Position numbers and translations under genes: made by a program. A stretch of DNA of 64,000 nt from Callipepla californica brunnescens. Lineage: Eukaryota; Chordata; Aves; Galliformes; Odontophoridae. Positions 1 through 12,256 of this stretch are shown in pieces. The stretch's first letter is position 1; every line of letters starts with the position of its first letter. The stretch spans positions 4,464,001 to 4,528,000 of the forward strand of contig JALIRH010000013.1 of assembly GCA_023055505.1 (NCBI GenBank), given 5' to 3'. The notes below the pieces were generated by a model, which searched no databases, was not told the origin of the DNA, and saw only the letters and a program-made list of their open reading frames with translations.

Positions 1-191
1 AATCTACTTAAGCCATACTGCCAAGATATGCTATTTCTTTCTCTTTCAAATGCATTTTTCACATTGCCATACCACTAATGGAAAATGTGTTACAAACAAC
101 AGAAAAAATCTATTTTCTCTCACAGAACACTTAATTCATGCAGAGATGATTTTAACTGAAGTTTCTGTCATTTTAAATATGAATGAGGTTG

Positions 192-207
192 TTTTTTTTT
201 TTTTTTT
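192..207. repeat. poly-T tract
   Basis: Run of 16 T. Nothing else recognisable is seen in the first 400 bases apart from AT-rich sequence. Confidence 0.9.
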
Positions 208-411
208 CCCAGTAAGTTTTATGACCATTCTAAAATGACGTATTTAGTACAAGTTAAAAATACCTATATGCATCATGGTTGTCTGTCAGCAGCACACAGA
301 GCTCATAAAAATAAATGCCTTCTATTTATTAAACCTGTTTTTTTTTTAAAGTGGTGGTCAGTAGTAGAGGTCTACTCCATACATCACTTGATTTGTATTT
401 TCAAATTTCAG

Positions 412-446
412 TAAAGTCCAAGACCGCACATATACAAATTCCATTG
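412..446 (+). CDS. weak candidate internal exon
   Basis: A 35-base stretch lies between a good 3' splice site (pyrimidine-rich run ending TTTCAG) and a 5' splice site reading TTG|GTAAGA. One frame is open and reads KVQDRTYTNSI, entering in phase 2 and leaving in phase 1. It would be an upstream exon of the + strand gene seen further right, but no partner exon with matching phase was found nearby. The size is small enough for chance. I do not recognise the peptide. Confidence 0.15.
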
Positions 447-737
447 GTAAGAAAATTCTTCCCAGTTTACACTGGCCATTATAACCATGGGGAAACATGA
501 CTTAATCGTTTCTGTGCTTGACCCAAGCAGCGTGATCTATCTGGTAGCTGACTGCTGACTCACAGGATAATTCAATTCTACTCATAGCTATCTGCTGCTG
601 AACAGGAGCAGAAGGGAGAACACATCAGGGATCTTTACTGCGAGGTGGCTTTCAATGTCTTAACTGTACATAACAGTATTTCTTGAGATAAAAAGAAAGA
701 GAATGGTTTCTGAAACTATCACAAAACCTATCATTTT

Positions 738-1115
738 TCATAGAATTATAAAAGCATAGAAAGGCTTAGGTTGGAAGGGACCTTAAAGAACATCAAGCTC
801 CAACCCTGAGCCGTGGGCAGTGTTGCCCCCCAGCAGATCATGCTTTTCAAGATTCCATCTAGCCTGGCCTTGAAGATCTCCAGGGATGGGGCATCAACCA
901 CTTCCCTGAGCAGCCTGTACCAGTGCCTCACCACTCTCTGAATAAATAATTTTTTCCTAACATCCATCCTAAATTTCCTCTCTTTTAGTTTAAAACCATC
1001 CTCTTTGCTATTAGACTGTGCAGAAAGTCTCCTTCACACTTACAAGCTCCTTTCAAGTTCTGGAAGATCACAATGAAGTCTCCCTGGAGTCTTCTCCAAC
1101 TGTGTGAAAAACAGT
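738..1115 (-). mobile_element. CR1 LINE, 3' UTR fragment
   Basis: The + strand starts with a degenerate TCATAGAATTATAAAAGCATAG followed by GGTTGGAAGGGACCTT, which is the reverse complement of the CR1 3' end. It continues with the typical body: CTGGCCTTGAAGATCTCCAGGGATGGGGC, then CAGTGCCTCACCACTCTCTGA, then the TTTTTCCTAACATCC block. The element is therefore on the minus strand with its 3' end near 738, and it is 5'-truncated near 1115, as most CR1 copies are. The 73-codon minus ORF here is inside the non-coding 3' region and is not a gene. Confidence 0.9.
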
Positions 1116-3545
1116 TCAATGTTATCCTGTACAAATATTAAATTGCATTAAAACTACAAAAATATTGAGAAAAAAAACAACGATTTCCTAATTTGCAATC
1201 ACTGAATTCAGGTCAGAGGCATATTATGTAATGCTATGATACATCATCAACAGTTATATAGCTTTACTTTAATGGAGGAAACAAGGGCAGTTGAACAAGA
1301 TTTGCATTTTCTGAATGTAGCAGTCTATGTTCTATATATTCAAAATCAAAGCACAAAACTTTTGTGTCACAGATGACTTATGTGATAGAAGAGAATCAAT
1401 GACAAAATCAGAGCTAAGGGATATTTATAAGGGATGAAACATTTTGAAATTTCCTATGAGGGAAAGGTGTGGAGAGCAAGAATAGCACTGTATTTATTTC
1501 TCAGATTTGCCATCTATTCAATAGAATCTCTTAGAACACGCATAGCTATAAAAGGCCACTCCTGTGCTATGAAAGTACTCTCTACATTATACTCACTGAT
1601 AATTTTACCCAAAAAAGAAAACATTCCTGGAACTATTACAGTACGAAAATGATGGAAAATTGTTATGTCAACCAATATTCAGAAATATTTGTCCCCTTCA
1701 AAATTTACTTGTTCTTCAAATTTCCTTCTAATCAACACGTTCAGGTGATCCACGCATAGCAGTAGTCAAGCATTTTAGTGTAAAGATTTTAGGCATGTTG
1801 CCCCATTCACATTAAATTGTTTTATTTTCAGTGCTGCATGACTGCATTTTTTGATAGCATAGAGTGCTATGAAATAAGTTTTTGTGATTTGTGAAGGGCA
1901 CAGGCAATCAAACACAACTCTTATGTCATTACCACTGCATAAAAGTGTATGTTCACAATAATGTTCTAGTGCTATAGGAAATGCCAAGTAAAAGAAAAAC
2001 AATGTTTGATTGTTTACTCACTCCATTTATCCCACATTTCAGTGAAATAAATAAAGGAGCTGTAACAGGGCTCCAATGGCACTCCACATTTAACTCTTGC
2101 TGTTGAAAAATCAAAATATAATGGATGATTCCAGAACATTATGGAAAATTCTATGGTATCCACTTTCCCATACAGACTCTATCCCAAAACACTGCAAAAA
2201 CTACAGAGGAAAATACTTAAGAATATTTATTAAGTCCATGTGTAGTTTTTATTACACATCCTATTGCAATTAAAAGTAAATTATTGATTTGGCAAATAGC
2301 TATTACTATATTAACATTTTGTAAGACAACACTCATTTGTTGTTTAGAGCAACAATGACTTGTTCTTTGGCCTGTTGCAATGGCATCTACTGTAGCAAAT
2401 GTCACAACCTGTCTGGAATCCTACGTCCTCCTACCTAGCTGAACATACACTTAATTGCACTTCAGTAATGTATAAATTCCACTCGGTTTAAGACAGCAGG
2501 GAAATGCAGATATACCAGATAGGCTTGGACTATATTGTCACATTTGTCGTGCAGAAGATATGCCACTGAACTCAGTGTTAATGTGAACAACGGATGTAGT
2601 TTTTGACACATGTATTTAGAATTTAGATGCATGTGATTTTTGAGAAAGATCAGGCAATTAGATATCTAATGTTCAGCAGCCAATGCACTGTGACTATGTT
2701 TAAACTATTACCCGTAACAAAAATGAGGTATGTTCCATTGAAGGAAAAGGGGAGCTACAATGCCAACTATCCCAAACACTGAAAAAAAAAAAGTAACTGT
2801 CTTAGATGCCTTTATACTTTCATTTATCAGTAGATAAGAGATGTTAGCAACAAGAATTCTTTCTTTGGTACATACAATGATTCTTCTAAAATCAAGTTAA
2901 TGATAATTTTCACAAAAGACTAAATAAACACAGCCCTGAAGATCACACTGCTACACTCACTGGCACTTTGATATTAAAACAGTGAATGTTGCTCTCATGA
3001 CAGCAGTAATTCATCATATCTGTGTGTTACCTCTTACAGTGTCCACTAACAGAAGCTTCAGTTTAACTTGGAAGAAAATCTACATGGACAGAATAACCTA
3101 CATAACCTAATTCTTTGTCACTCCAGGGAACTGATGATTTGGGTTAAACTTAAAGCTTAACGTTTTGTCTCCTTTAAAGAAATCTTTATCAACTGTAATT
3201 GCTTTCTTATGGTTCATTTGTAGTGCCAATTCTCTCTGGAACCTTGAGTATCTAGATTTCTCATTTAATTCAGTTTCTTCAGTTTAGAGTCTAACTTCTT
3301 TCTTTAAATGATTAGTTATCTATTTTTTATATTAATTTTATTTCTCTTGATGTTGGGAAAAACAGAATGGCATGATATGCTTCGCTCTGTTGTTTAATAA
3401 TTTCTACATAACTCTATTGTGTTCCAAAGATTAGATTATCTAATCTTTAAAATAACATTTACATCTTGTCTTATTCCTTTCAGAGGTGTGATGTGACATA
3501 CCACTAATATTTTTTTTTCTTGGTAAAATTTCTTCTACATTTTAC
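1116..3545. other. AT-rich stretch without recognised gene
   Basis: I see no repeat family, RNA gene or convincing exon. ORFs of 62-75 codons at 1434-1652, 1775-2002 and 2217-2405 have no coding-like composition and no paired splice signals. Confidence 0.6.
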
Positions 3546-3581
3546 TTTTTTTCTTTTTCTTTTTTTTTTTTTTTTTTTTTT
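3546..3581. repeat. T-rich tract with a T22 run
   Basis: Low-complexity pyrimidine tract. It directly precedes TAG at 3581-3583, so it could also serve as a polypyrimidine tract for the candidate exon that follows. Confidence 0.85.
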
Positions 3582-3583
3582 AG

Positions 3584-3634
3584 AATTCAAGACTAGAAGA
3601 AAATATAATGGAACAAGAGAAGAGAAGGGATATT
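3584..3634 (+). CDS. candidate small internal exon, coiled-coil-like
   Basis: After a very long T tract and TAG, 17 codons are open in phase 0 and read NSRLEENIMEQEKRRDI. This is rich in E, R and K, as in a coiled coil. The possible donor ATT|GTATAA is weak, and in the same frame it would read V-stop, so a terminal exon is the alternative. Phase 0 in and out would fit before the candidate exon at 11910-12018. The peptide is short and the donor poor, so this stays speculative. Confidence 0.2.
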
Positions 3635-6600
3635 GTATAATTTTTTTTTTTCCAGTTGCACTTATTATTGTACATTAGGTTTATAGGAAAAAGCAGCAGC
3701 AAAAAACAGGTTAGGTACATGGACCACTTCCTCACTGATGATATCCAGACATTTTTTTTTCAAGGTATTACTATCAAAACCTTTTAATAATTATAAATAT
3801 CTGAATTGTTATTTCAGCCTACAGTGTGTGTTTAAGTCACCCAAACTGGAATTGTCCACATACAGCTTATTTGCCAATTTTGTCAAAAGTCTCAGTGGGC
3901 CTTAATTTTCAACAGCACTTCAAAGAAAGCTGCTTTGTGCAAACTGACACCTCACCATACTCAAAGAAGTATTAAACATATCAGGCAATGTTGTTTCCAG
4001 TACTAACCCTTTGGCACTCAAAAACTACCCATTCATTTCCATTATTTTTTTTTCAATTTCAGCTACTCATTTAGCTACTCTCGTTCAGTATCATACTTCC
4101 CCTTTCAGACAAAACTATTTAATGGCTTTGACAATAAACTTCTATAGTGTCTTCAATGTGTTTTCCACTAGTTGATAGGTAAAACAGGTATGTCTTTTCT
4201 TAAACAAAGCCATCCTTGTTTCTTCTGAGAAATATATCTGCAAAATACACTTTTAAGTAAAGCTTGCCATGTTTAATTTAACAACAATTCCTCAATCATG
4301 TTATGATCATAATTGACAAGAATTAAGTCTTGAAAAGATAACTACAAAACAGATAACTAAGACGGACACAGCTTAACAGCATAGATCAAAAAATCACCAT
4401 CAGTTACAACAACAAATGAAGTTCCCACAGTGATCGAGGTTCACCTGAACAACAATATGTGCGCCTTGAGAATTTGGTTCAGATGTTTGGAGATAACGTA
4501 ACCATGTTGCTAAGGTAACAAATGTGGTTTTTTGCTTGGAAGAATAAACAGGCATGTAAAACCAGTATAAAATCAGCAAGTAATATCTTGACACCCTAGG
4601 GCTTTTCTAGTTTATATATCGCACTTTGTGTAGACACTTGATATTCATCTTTCACAGCTGATTACCCCTTTCCACATTTAGAGATTCCTTTAGAAACCCA
4701 TTGTGTAAAATGGAGAAATACTGATGGATTCACAAGGAATTGCAATATGGGCAGGGAAGGCACTGCTAGTCTTACCCAGCTGCTGCATTCATGAGTGAAA
4801 AGCTGCATTTTTTTGTCTAAAGTACAACGGAGAAAATGTCAAAGCAAAGCAACTTGTGCATAAGGGAATGCTAAGTCGTACATAAATAAAATGATGAAAA
4901 TAACTTTTACACAAATAAAATTGGGCATTTGTAGTGTTGTGAAAACTACAAAAACAAACAAGCAAAGGGATTAGATTCCACCTGTAACTTTAATTACACT
5001 GGAATCTTCTACCATTTTACATTCATTTTTCTTCAGCTGTGATATTTTATTTTCATGAGTATTCTTGAAAAGTATTAAAAAAAAATAAAAAGCATTATAA
5101 TGGTAAATCTCAGAGTCCAGAGAAAAATTACTTACACCAGTAATAATCCTAATACTTCATCAATTAAATTAATTAGACACATCTCACTCCACATGCTGAG
5201 ATAATACAGGTCTGGGGTCTAATGACATTATACTGCAACAGTGCTTTTCACTGATGTCTTATTATCAGGTTTTATTCATAGAAGGAAGAAATTGAAGTAC
5301 CAGAAGTTTCCATTTTAATTCAGCCAACTACCCTTTCCCACTAGAATCTTTTTTTCTTGTGCTTCCTTCCTTTCTGCTATCCAGTTCCTTCCACTGAGGG
5401 AAAAAGTAATTGAATAAAGATTCATAAAAGTTTACAGATTTTAACTAGATGTCTATAATACAGAATTTAGCTGTAGCTCTGAGGTTATTATTCCCATGTA
5501 TCTACTACTTGCACTTCTGGGAAATTACCATCTTTCCATTTACTTTCTTGCAATTCAAAGCTATGCATTCTTTTGGGGAGTGAGGTCAAATCAGGAACAA
5601 GATTTTCACTCAGTACTTCCAACCTGTCCACATGCATCATCACTATGAAAAGAAAAGATACTTATAGTTTAATGAATACCATTCACCGCTTTCCCAAGCT
5701 AATGAGCATTTCTAGGTTATACTTTAACACATGATTTGCTGTCAGAAAAGTCTAATTTGGCCATGGCAGTCATTAATAATATGATGACAGGAGGTGACAG
5801 CATAAAATGGGGCCGAAGCACTGAGATATGATGGCAATGGCATGTCATAGTGTCAGAGTAGGAGCTGTACAAGGGCTAGAGCACAGACATGAACAACAGA
5901 TGACTGAACTGATACGAAGAACTGGGAAACTGGGCTGGGAGATGCCAGGAGGAATATGGTCCTCTGAGGTGGGAGTGGTGCATTTAAGAAAGGATAGGGG
6001 CTCTCTTACAGTTAAAAAAGCTTGGAACACTAGATGAAACAAACTGGGCAACTGGACATTTTATGTCAGGAGGAGGAGAAAGGGAGCTGGAAGGAAGGGG
6101 ATGTTGAAGCCCTGTGTTCACAGAAGTGAAAGGGTGCCTTTTTGATAAGAGATGAGCTGGGAAGGGAGACCTCAGGGCCTTGGCTTGGCAGCTCTAGAAG
6201 TTCTAATTGTGGTCCAGTTCAGCAGTAGACATCACATACAAAACTACCGGGACGCTCTCACTTTCCTCTCTCATTCAGTATACTCCTCTTTTGCTTTCAA
6301 AAGTACTGCCTAGACTGAAATTCTTTCCAACTGCAAAGTTCTGGGGGAAAAGAGAATGACAACATATTACTGGGAAGGAAATTGAGATTGCTGTCTGAAC
6401 CAAACAGGCTGCACAATTGCAGCATGCTAGTTTATAGGAGTTTCATATTCAAGGGAAAAAACAACAACTAAACCCAACACTTCCAAACATTAAAATTATA
6501 CAATAGAAACACATTTTTGGTATACATAAGATGTTTAAAAAGTAGTTTGAAAACGATGTCTTAACACAACCCAGACTGTCAATCTACAAATCATGTTTTC

Positions 6601-8599
6601 GATGTTGGAAAAGTGCAGCATACTCATTCACAAGACAAATAAACTTTAAATGATACATAATTAACCCCAAACAATGTATGCGTGTATTAAACATTACTAT
6701 GAATAATGAAGAACATAGTTCTAACTACCAATAATTTACAAGAAGCCTTCACCTGCTTTATCATCAGCTACTCAACATCTGTCACACTCATACACATGGC
6801 ACAAAGCTGTGCAGTACTGCATTTGAAGCCCTTACAACCATTTTGGTAGCTGAACAAATATACAAAACTTCAAGATAAAACAGAAGAAAATGAAAATATT
6901 TAAGAATATGTAAGGAACCTGGCCACCAAATGTTACTTACGTAGAGAGTTACTGGATCATAGAACTGTCAATTACTGCTATCATTTGCCATGTTCAATTA
7001 TTGCATTTAGTAACTGTTCTTGAGAAAGCAAACAGGGAATGAAACAGATCTACAACAGTTTAAATTAAATGGCATGCTTTTGTACATCACAGAGCTTCTC
7101 CAACAAGCTCTCACAAAAACAGCGTACTCACAAAAACACTACTGGAATTACAGCAATCCAAGCTTTTATCCTCAGGTTTTGCTTTCCTAAAGCTCTTCCA
7201 AACGTCCTTTCCTCCATGCCATAGAAATATCTCTTCCACAAAATAGTTAATGTAGCTCACTGATACCTTTGACACTATTTGCACAAGTCCTTTTCAATAT
7301 TCTTGAAAAAGGTTTTAAGGAAAATGAACCTCATTAATATTACAGATAACTAAAGTATTTTGCTTCACTTTCAGAGGTTGAAACAACTTGAGATTTCCTG
7401 TTTGATTGCTGAGAGGACCTTGTTTGTTATAAAAACCCTAATGCTTCACAACTGAGTAGAAGCACCAACAGGAAGAGCTTATCCCTGTATGACATAGGCC
7501 AGCTTATTCTGAAGCTGGGATCTAACCACAGTTTTTCTGAACTAATGGAAGTGGTAATTAGAGAAAACAAAACACGGTTCTGCACATTTGCTCTCCTCAT
7601 TCTCTTCTTTTTCTATTACTTGAAACACACTGAAAATGCTCTTGCTGCTACCTTCTCAACTGAAACCTTAATTATCATGAGCAACCATTTATGATCATTG
7701 TATTATAATATAATGCTAGTAAAGTGTTGTAGAAATAAATATAAGCACATGAAGTAAAGTTACCTTTTAATGTGACTATTTCCACAGTTTTTCAACAGCT
7801 GCTGAAAACAAAGAGCATCCTAATTAGAACAAAGTGGATGCCTTTTAATAAGCTTCGGAAGAATAAAAATAAGTTCATTTTCTTAGGCTGATACTACGTG
7901 TTATGTTGCATACCTTGCTTAAGTGCATTAGAAAAATCTTTATCATACATTATATCTACTCTCCATTTAAATAATGTCGTAAGTTGATTTGACGTGTAAT
8001 AACTGAATTGAACAGATAACTATTTCTAAGACATTATCTCCTTGTTTTCCCCTAGTGATATACTATCAAATGTAAACAATATGGTCGTTTGCATGTTAAA
8101 AACCGTACCCAAGATTCTATTGATCCCACTTCTTGATCCTTGCCTTATGCTGCCTTGTTGCTTCAAGCAGCAGATCTCAGGGCAGCTGTAGCAAGGTGAT
8201 GTTATGAGCAACACTCAAGAATGGCCTCTTCTGCTCATACAGTTTATTCTGAAATGGATTGACTGACATCATCAAGAAGCACAAAACCCAGAATGGGTTA
8301 ATCTTACTGTTTTTCTTACTAACAATCATAAAGAAACCTTGCATCTCAAAGACATGTTTGTATCTTGGAGACCTATGTGGGTTGAAGGAATTGGCCTCCC
8401 GTGTAGGCGAACAGCTCATGGGTATATGATCAGCCAGGCCCAAAGCAGTCTCAGCCCCTTGTGTCTGGGCTTTGAGTCTTCTACTACAAAATGAAGCAGG
8501 CTACCATGAAAAAGTCCCAGCTATCCAGAATGGTTCTGATCACAGAAACTTAACAAAAAGTGAAATGCCACCTTAACACTCAGAATGTTAAGGTTCAGG

Positions 8600-8652
8600 A
8601 AAAAAAAAAAAAAAGAAAAACAAAACAAAACAAAAAACAAACAAAAAAAAAC
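8600..8652. repeat. A-rich low-complexity tract
   Basis: Runs of A interrupted by single G or C in an (A4-6C)n pattern. No element is attached that I recognise. Confidence 0.85.
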
Positions 8653-10320
8653 ACTAAAGGTTCTATCTATCAAAGGATTCTAAAGGATTTAGGATTCTAA
8701 ATTTTGAAGAACGTTGATACAGATGGAAAGCAGCAAAACAGCAATATCTCAGGTTTGAGAAGAAGCATCACATTACCATCACGGAGCTGACAAGAAGTGA
8801 CAAACGTTTGCTTCATCCTATAAGCTTGTTTAACAACCAGAAGGGGACAAAATGCAATGTGTCTATCACAGGCATGCTGTTCAGGATTCAAGTGGTAACT
8901 CACGATCTCAAATACAGAATTTTAGAATGAAAAAAAAAAACACCATGTGCCCATTTCTATTAAACTACTGCAAGATGCAAACTCATTGTGATAGCCCTGT
9001 CATCCAGTTTTATCCCCAGCTCCCAAAACTTGCACAAAGAATGTTGCAATCAGCTTCAGGATGACAAAAAATCTCCCAGGCCCTGACAGGCATAATCCTT
9101 TGGTAAGATAGGCTTCTTTATCTGTAAAGCTATCAGCTGTTGACAGAAGTGATGTGATGCCACATCAAGGACAGCATATAATGCGATTCAGATATAGATT
9201 TTAAAAAAGTTTTCTGAGTGTGAAATAATCTGGTCTAGAGATTTCTGACAAGTGCTGTAATTATTTGAAGTGCTTATGACAAAATGGCATCATTTGTCAA
9301 TATAGAAACCATAATTGCAAGGTGACTTGTCAAAATAATTCTGATTAAAACACTTTATAGATGCTGTTTAGATGACGATATAATAAGAACAACGCAATCC
9401 AACTACTGACATATAGAACTCCTGGAAATATTTCAAACACCTCAGGAATTATATAGATGGAGAAAGGTTTTCTGCTTTGATTTTGACATTACAGAACTGT
9501 CTGTTTTTTTTCCTGTGGACCTGTTAGTGAAAGACTCCAGCTTTGCACATGATGTCCCATCTGTCTAATATGACTGTTCTGCCCTGCGTATTCTGGAAGA
9601 AATTCACCACTCCTGTTGTCATTCCTACATCAACCTGGATCCCTTGTTAATGAGTTCTCCCCTCGACCATGTGTTTTACAAACTATGTTATTTCTCACCG
9701 GTCAGCATATTTAACCATTTATTCAATACATGCAAGTATTTTAAAGACAGAGAGGACAGTTTTATGATCATTCAACTAAGTCTCCTGCATAATACAGAAC
9801 CAATAACTCAGGCTGGTGGATTAAATGTTACATTAGAACTACAGTTTATCTTTTAATAAGACATCTGGTTTTGATTTAATGACTTAATGCATTACAAACT
9901 CTAGCACATTCCTACAAAAAGATTATTCTTTACCATGTGCCATGGGTATTTCCTAGGAACACTTGGTTACTTAATTCCCTGCTACTATGGAGGACAATGG
10001 TGCTGCCCTTCATCTCTGCTACAAATATCTCTAGGCTTTTGTCTCATTAAAAAAATTTCATGCTTATACCACTCAATACGTATGTTTTGCAATCTGCACA
10101 ATGCAGGAAAGTTTAAAAAAAGATATTCCTTTGCATTCTTCTGAGAGTGACACACATGACACTGACTGCAAGGAACTGGACTACATGACCACCTGCAGTT
10201 GCAAGGAATTGGATTTGTTAAATCAAATGGTTTCTTGTCATTCTGCACTTTCTTATTGCTAGAATGTTTAATAACCTTATTAATAATTAGTATTTTAATT
10301 CTTGTATTTCCGCTTCCTCA

Positions 10321-10340
10321 TTTATTTATTTATTTATTTT
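10321..10340. repeat. (TTTA)5 microsatellite
   Basis: Five tandem TTTA-type units ending in TTTT. Confidence 0.85.
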
Positions 10341-11909
10341 GCCTTTATCTGCTAGATCTTTTCTCCTGCATGTATCTCTAGATATATTTTTCACAAATTA
10401 TCATTTCTCTTGGAAGAAAAAAAAAAAAGAAAAAGAAACAGGTAGCATATTTTAAGAAAGAAAGATCATTCTTTTATTATTTTTATGATTAGTTTCTAAT
10501 TTCAATTTTTTTTTTTCCAATATCCTCTGTGAGGGACTTATTTTGTGTCATACACAGGCAATAAAGCACCTGCTTTAGCCTAATATCTTTGGACTTAAAA
10601 GACAAGAATTACCTCTCATAAGTATCTTTCCACAGAGGATAAATGACAATGGGTTTCACTGTGTTGACACTTCAGCCATCTTCAGAATTGTATTTTTCAA
10701 GACTATGTAATCACTCTTCCCCTCGTACAAACTCCCATCTTTGAAGTGTGGCTAATCTTTTTATTCCTTGAAGCGTGATCTTAAATTTTAATAAAGAATA
10801 AAAGCTGAGCAACCTAGGTGACCAATCTGCAAAGTGACCTGAACTTCTCTATTGAATTACACTCTTATGACATATTCTTTTCTCATTCAGTCTTTCAGAA
10901 GGTTTCATCCTCTGACCCAGCAGTCAAAATGTACAAAATTACAATATTTCTTCCAATTCTTTGCACCTCAACTACTAAACAAAGCTGACATTTCCACAAA
11001 CTTATAATTAGTTCTCTATTTTCAACTCAATCTCTAGCGTATGTTTTTTTCTACTGCTTTTAAATAGATGGTAATGAAGTTCTAACTCAGGTGATAGCAT
11101 CTCTGGTTCTGAGGAGCAGTAAAGATTATGGCTCATACCCGTGTTAGTTTTGTATGAAATTAATATATCAGTTTTAAAGAAAATACATGCATGGAGGCCT
11201 GACTTAAAAATTCATCTTCAGCACAGAGAGTTTGTATCAGAAACACTGATCTGAATGCAACTCAGTTTTATGGAGCTTTAACATGTTCAGATTAACTATC
11301 CAATGTACTTACTGAACCCTCACAGTCCTGACAGACTCATAAGCCTTTAAAAGAAATATGACCACCAAAATGCACCCTTGAACTTGGGAGGGCAATGTGC
11401 AGTAGATCATTGTAATAGTGATTTGAGAGTCGATGTCTTCTGGTATTTTAATAATGCCAGCTAGTGTTATAGTAAAAATAATGTGCTTGAACTTTGGAAA
11501 ATGCAGTTAAACTTGTGTGGCACTTTCCAAATTTTTTCCCATCTAACTAAAACCTATTATATGATATTATATGAGATTGATTTATTTCTTGATTCTTTTT
11601 CATAAAGTTATTACAATTCTTTGCAGAGTAGGGTGAAAAATATTCATCCCCAAGGCTTTCAAAATCTAGATGCTTTTGTTTTAAAAGTATTCTAGTTACT
11701 CTTTAATTTTCGTAATACTCAGAGACTTATAAAACTGACATTTAGTAATCAGACCAGAACTACCCTTTCAAGCCTGACCCTCCAAATCTTGCCTACAAAA
11801 TCAACTCTGTCTTGTGGGAAGCAAACAATTTCACATCAGAAAGCAAGCAGAACTGTACATAAACAGGGAACTAATTCTGCATCCATATTTCCTACACTTA
11901 TATTCTCAG

Positions 11910-12018
11910 TCCTCTGACTGTGGATCCCATTGGCATCTCCTCAGTGGAGCAGATTGCACAGGGCAGGGACTGAGCCATGCTGCGAGCCTGCAGGTTGGAC
12001 ATGGGTTGAAGGCCACAG
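11910..12018 (+). CDS. candidate internal exon, relatively GC-rich
   Basis: Bounded by an acceptor (TATTCTCAG after a pyrimidine-rich stretch) and a donor CAG|GTAATG. Phase 0 is open for 36 codons plus one base and includes GLSHAASLQVGHGLKAT near its end. The exit phase 1 fits the AG at 12218, leaving a ~200-base intron that carries a TACTAAC branch-site-like motif. It is clearly more GC-rich than its surroundings, which could mean coding sequence or an unrecognised repeat piece. A second frame is open for about 20 codons, so the call is tentative. No domain recognised. Confidence 0.3.
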
Positions 12019-12176
12019 GTAATGTGAAGAATGTGCTACAGAGAGAATTTTTAAATCTCTAAAGAGCAAACTGCGAAACGATCACTATCAAATAAACAGT
12101 CTTTCTAAAGGTGTGCATAACTAGGAAATATTCATTTTACACGAAAAAATGTGTCACCCACCTTTTTCTTTCTTGG

Positions 12177-12183
12177 TACTAAC
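12177..12183 (+). promoter_or_regulatory. branch-point-like TACTAAC
   Basis: A perfect TACTAAC lies 21 bases before the AG at 12204 and 35 bases before the AG at 12218, inside a pyrimidine-rich region. It supports a real 3' splice site here. Confidence 0.45.
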
Positions 12184-12218
12184 AATACATTTCAATTTCC
12201 AAAGAACAATTCTTACAG

Positions 12219-12256
12219 AAGTAACAAACTTGACTGAAAGTCTAGAGAACCTGTTG
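12219..12256 (+). CDS. probable internal exon of unidentified spliced gene (start 12205 or 12219)
   Basis: A consensus donor TTG|GTAAGT closes a reading frame that reads VTNLTESLENLL from 12219, or TILTEVTNLTESLENLL if the AG at 12204 is used. The other two frames have stops. Upstream lie a pyrimidine-rich tract and a perfect TACTAAC. The peptide has leucines spaced like a short amphipathic or coiled-coil helix. It leaves in phase 0, which matches entry of the exon at 19573. Entry is phase 1 (12219) or phase 2 (12205). Which acceptor is used cannot be decided from sequence alone. Product unrecognised. Confidence 0.45.

Larger units (their letters stand above)
3635..11909. other. AT-rich stretch, presumed intron or intergenic
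   Basis: Holds A/T-rich low complexity, including an A-rich run at 8600-8652, (TTTA)n at 10321-10340 and an A-rich run near 10418-10438. A slightly more G-rich, repeat-free patch lies at 5780-6230. On the minus strand a 38-base candidate exon (7766-7803) has good splice signals but only 12 codons. No recognisable gene or repeat family otherwise. Confidence 0.55.

Noticed and set aside
6951..7034. Minus-strand exon-like stretch with strong acceptor and GTAAGT donor
   Set aside because: All three frames contain stops. At most a non-coding RNA exon, without further evidence.
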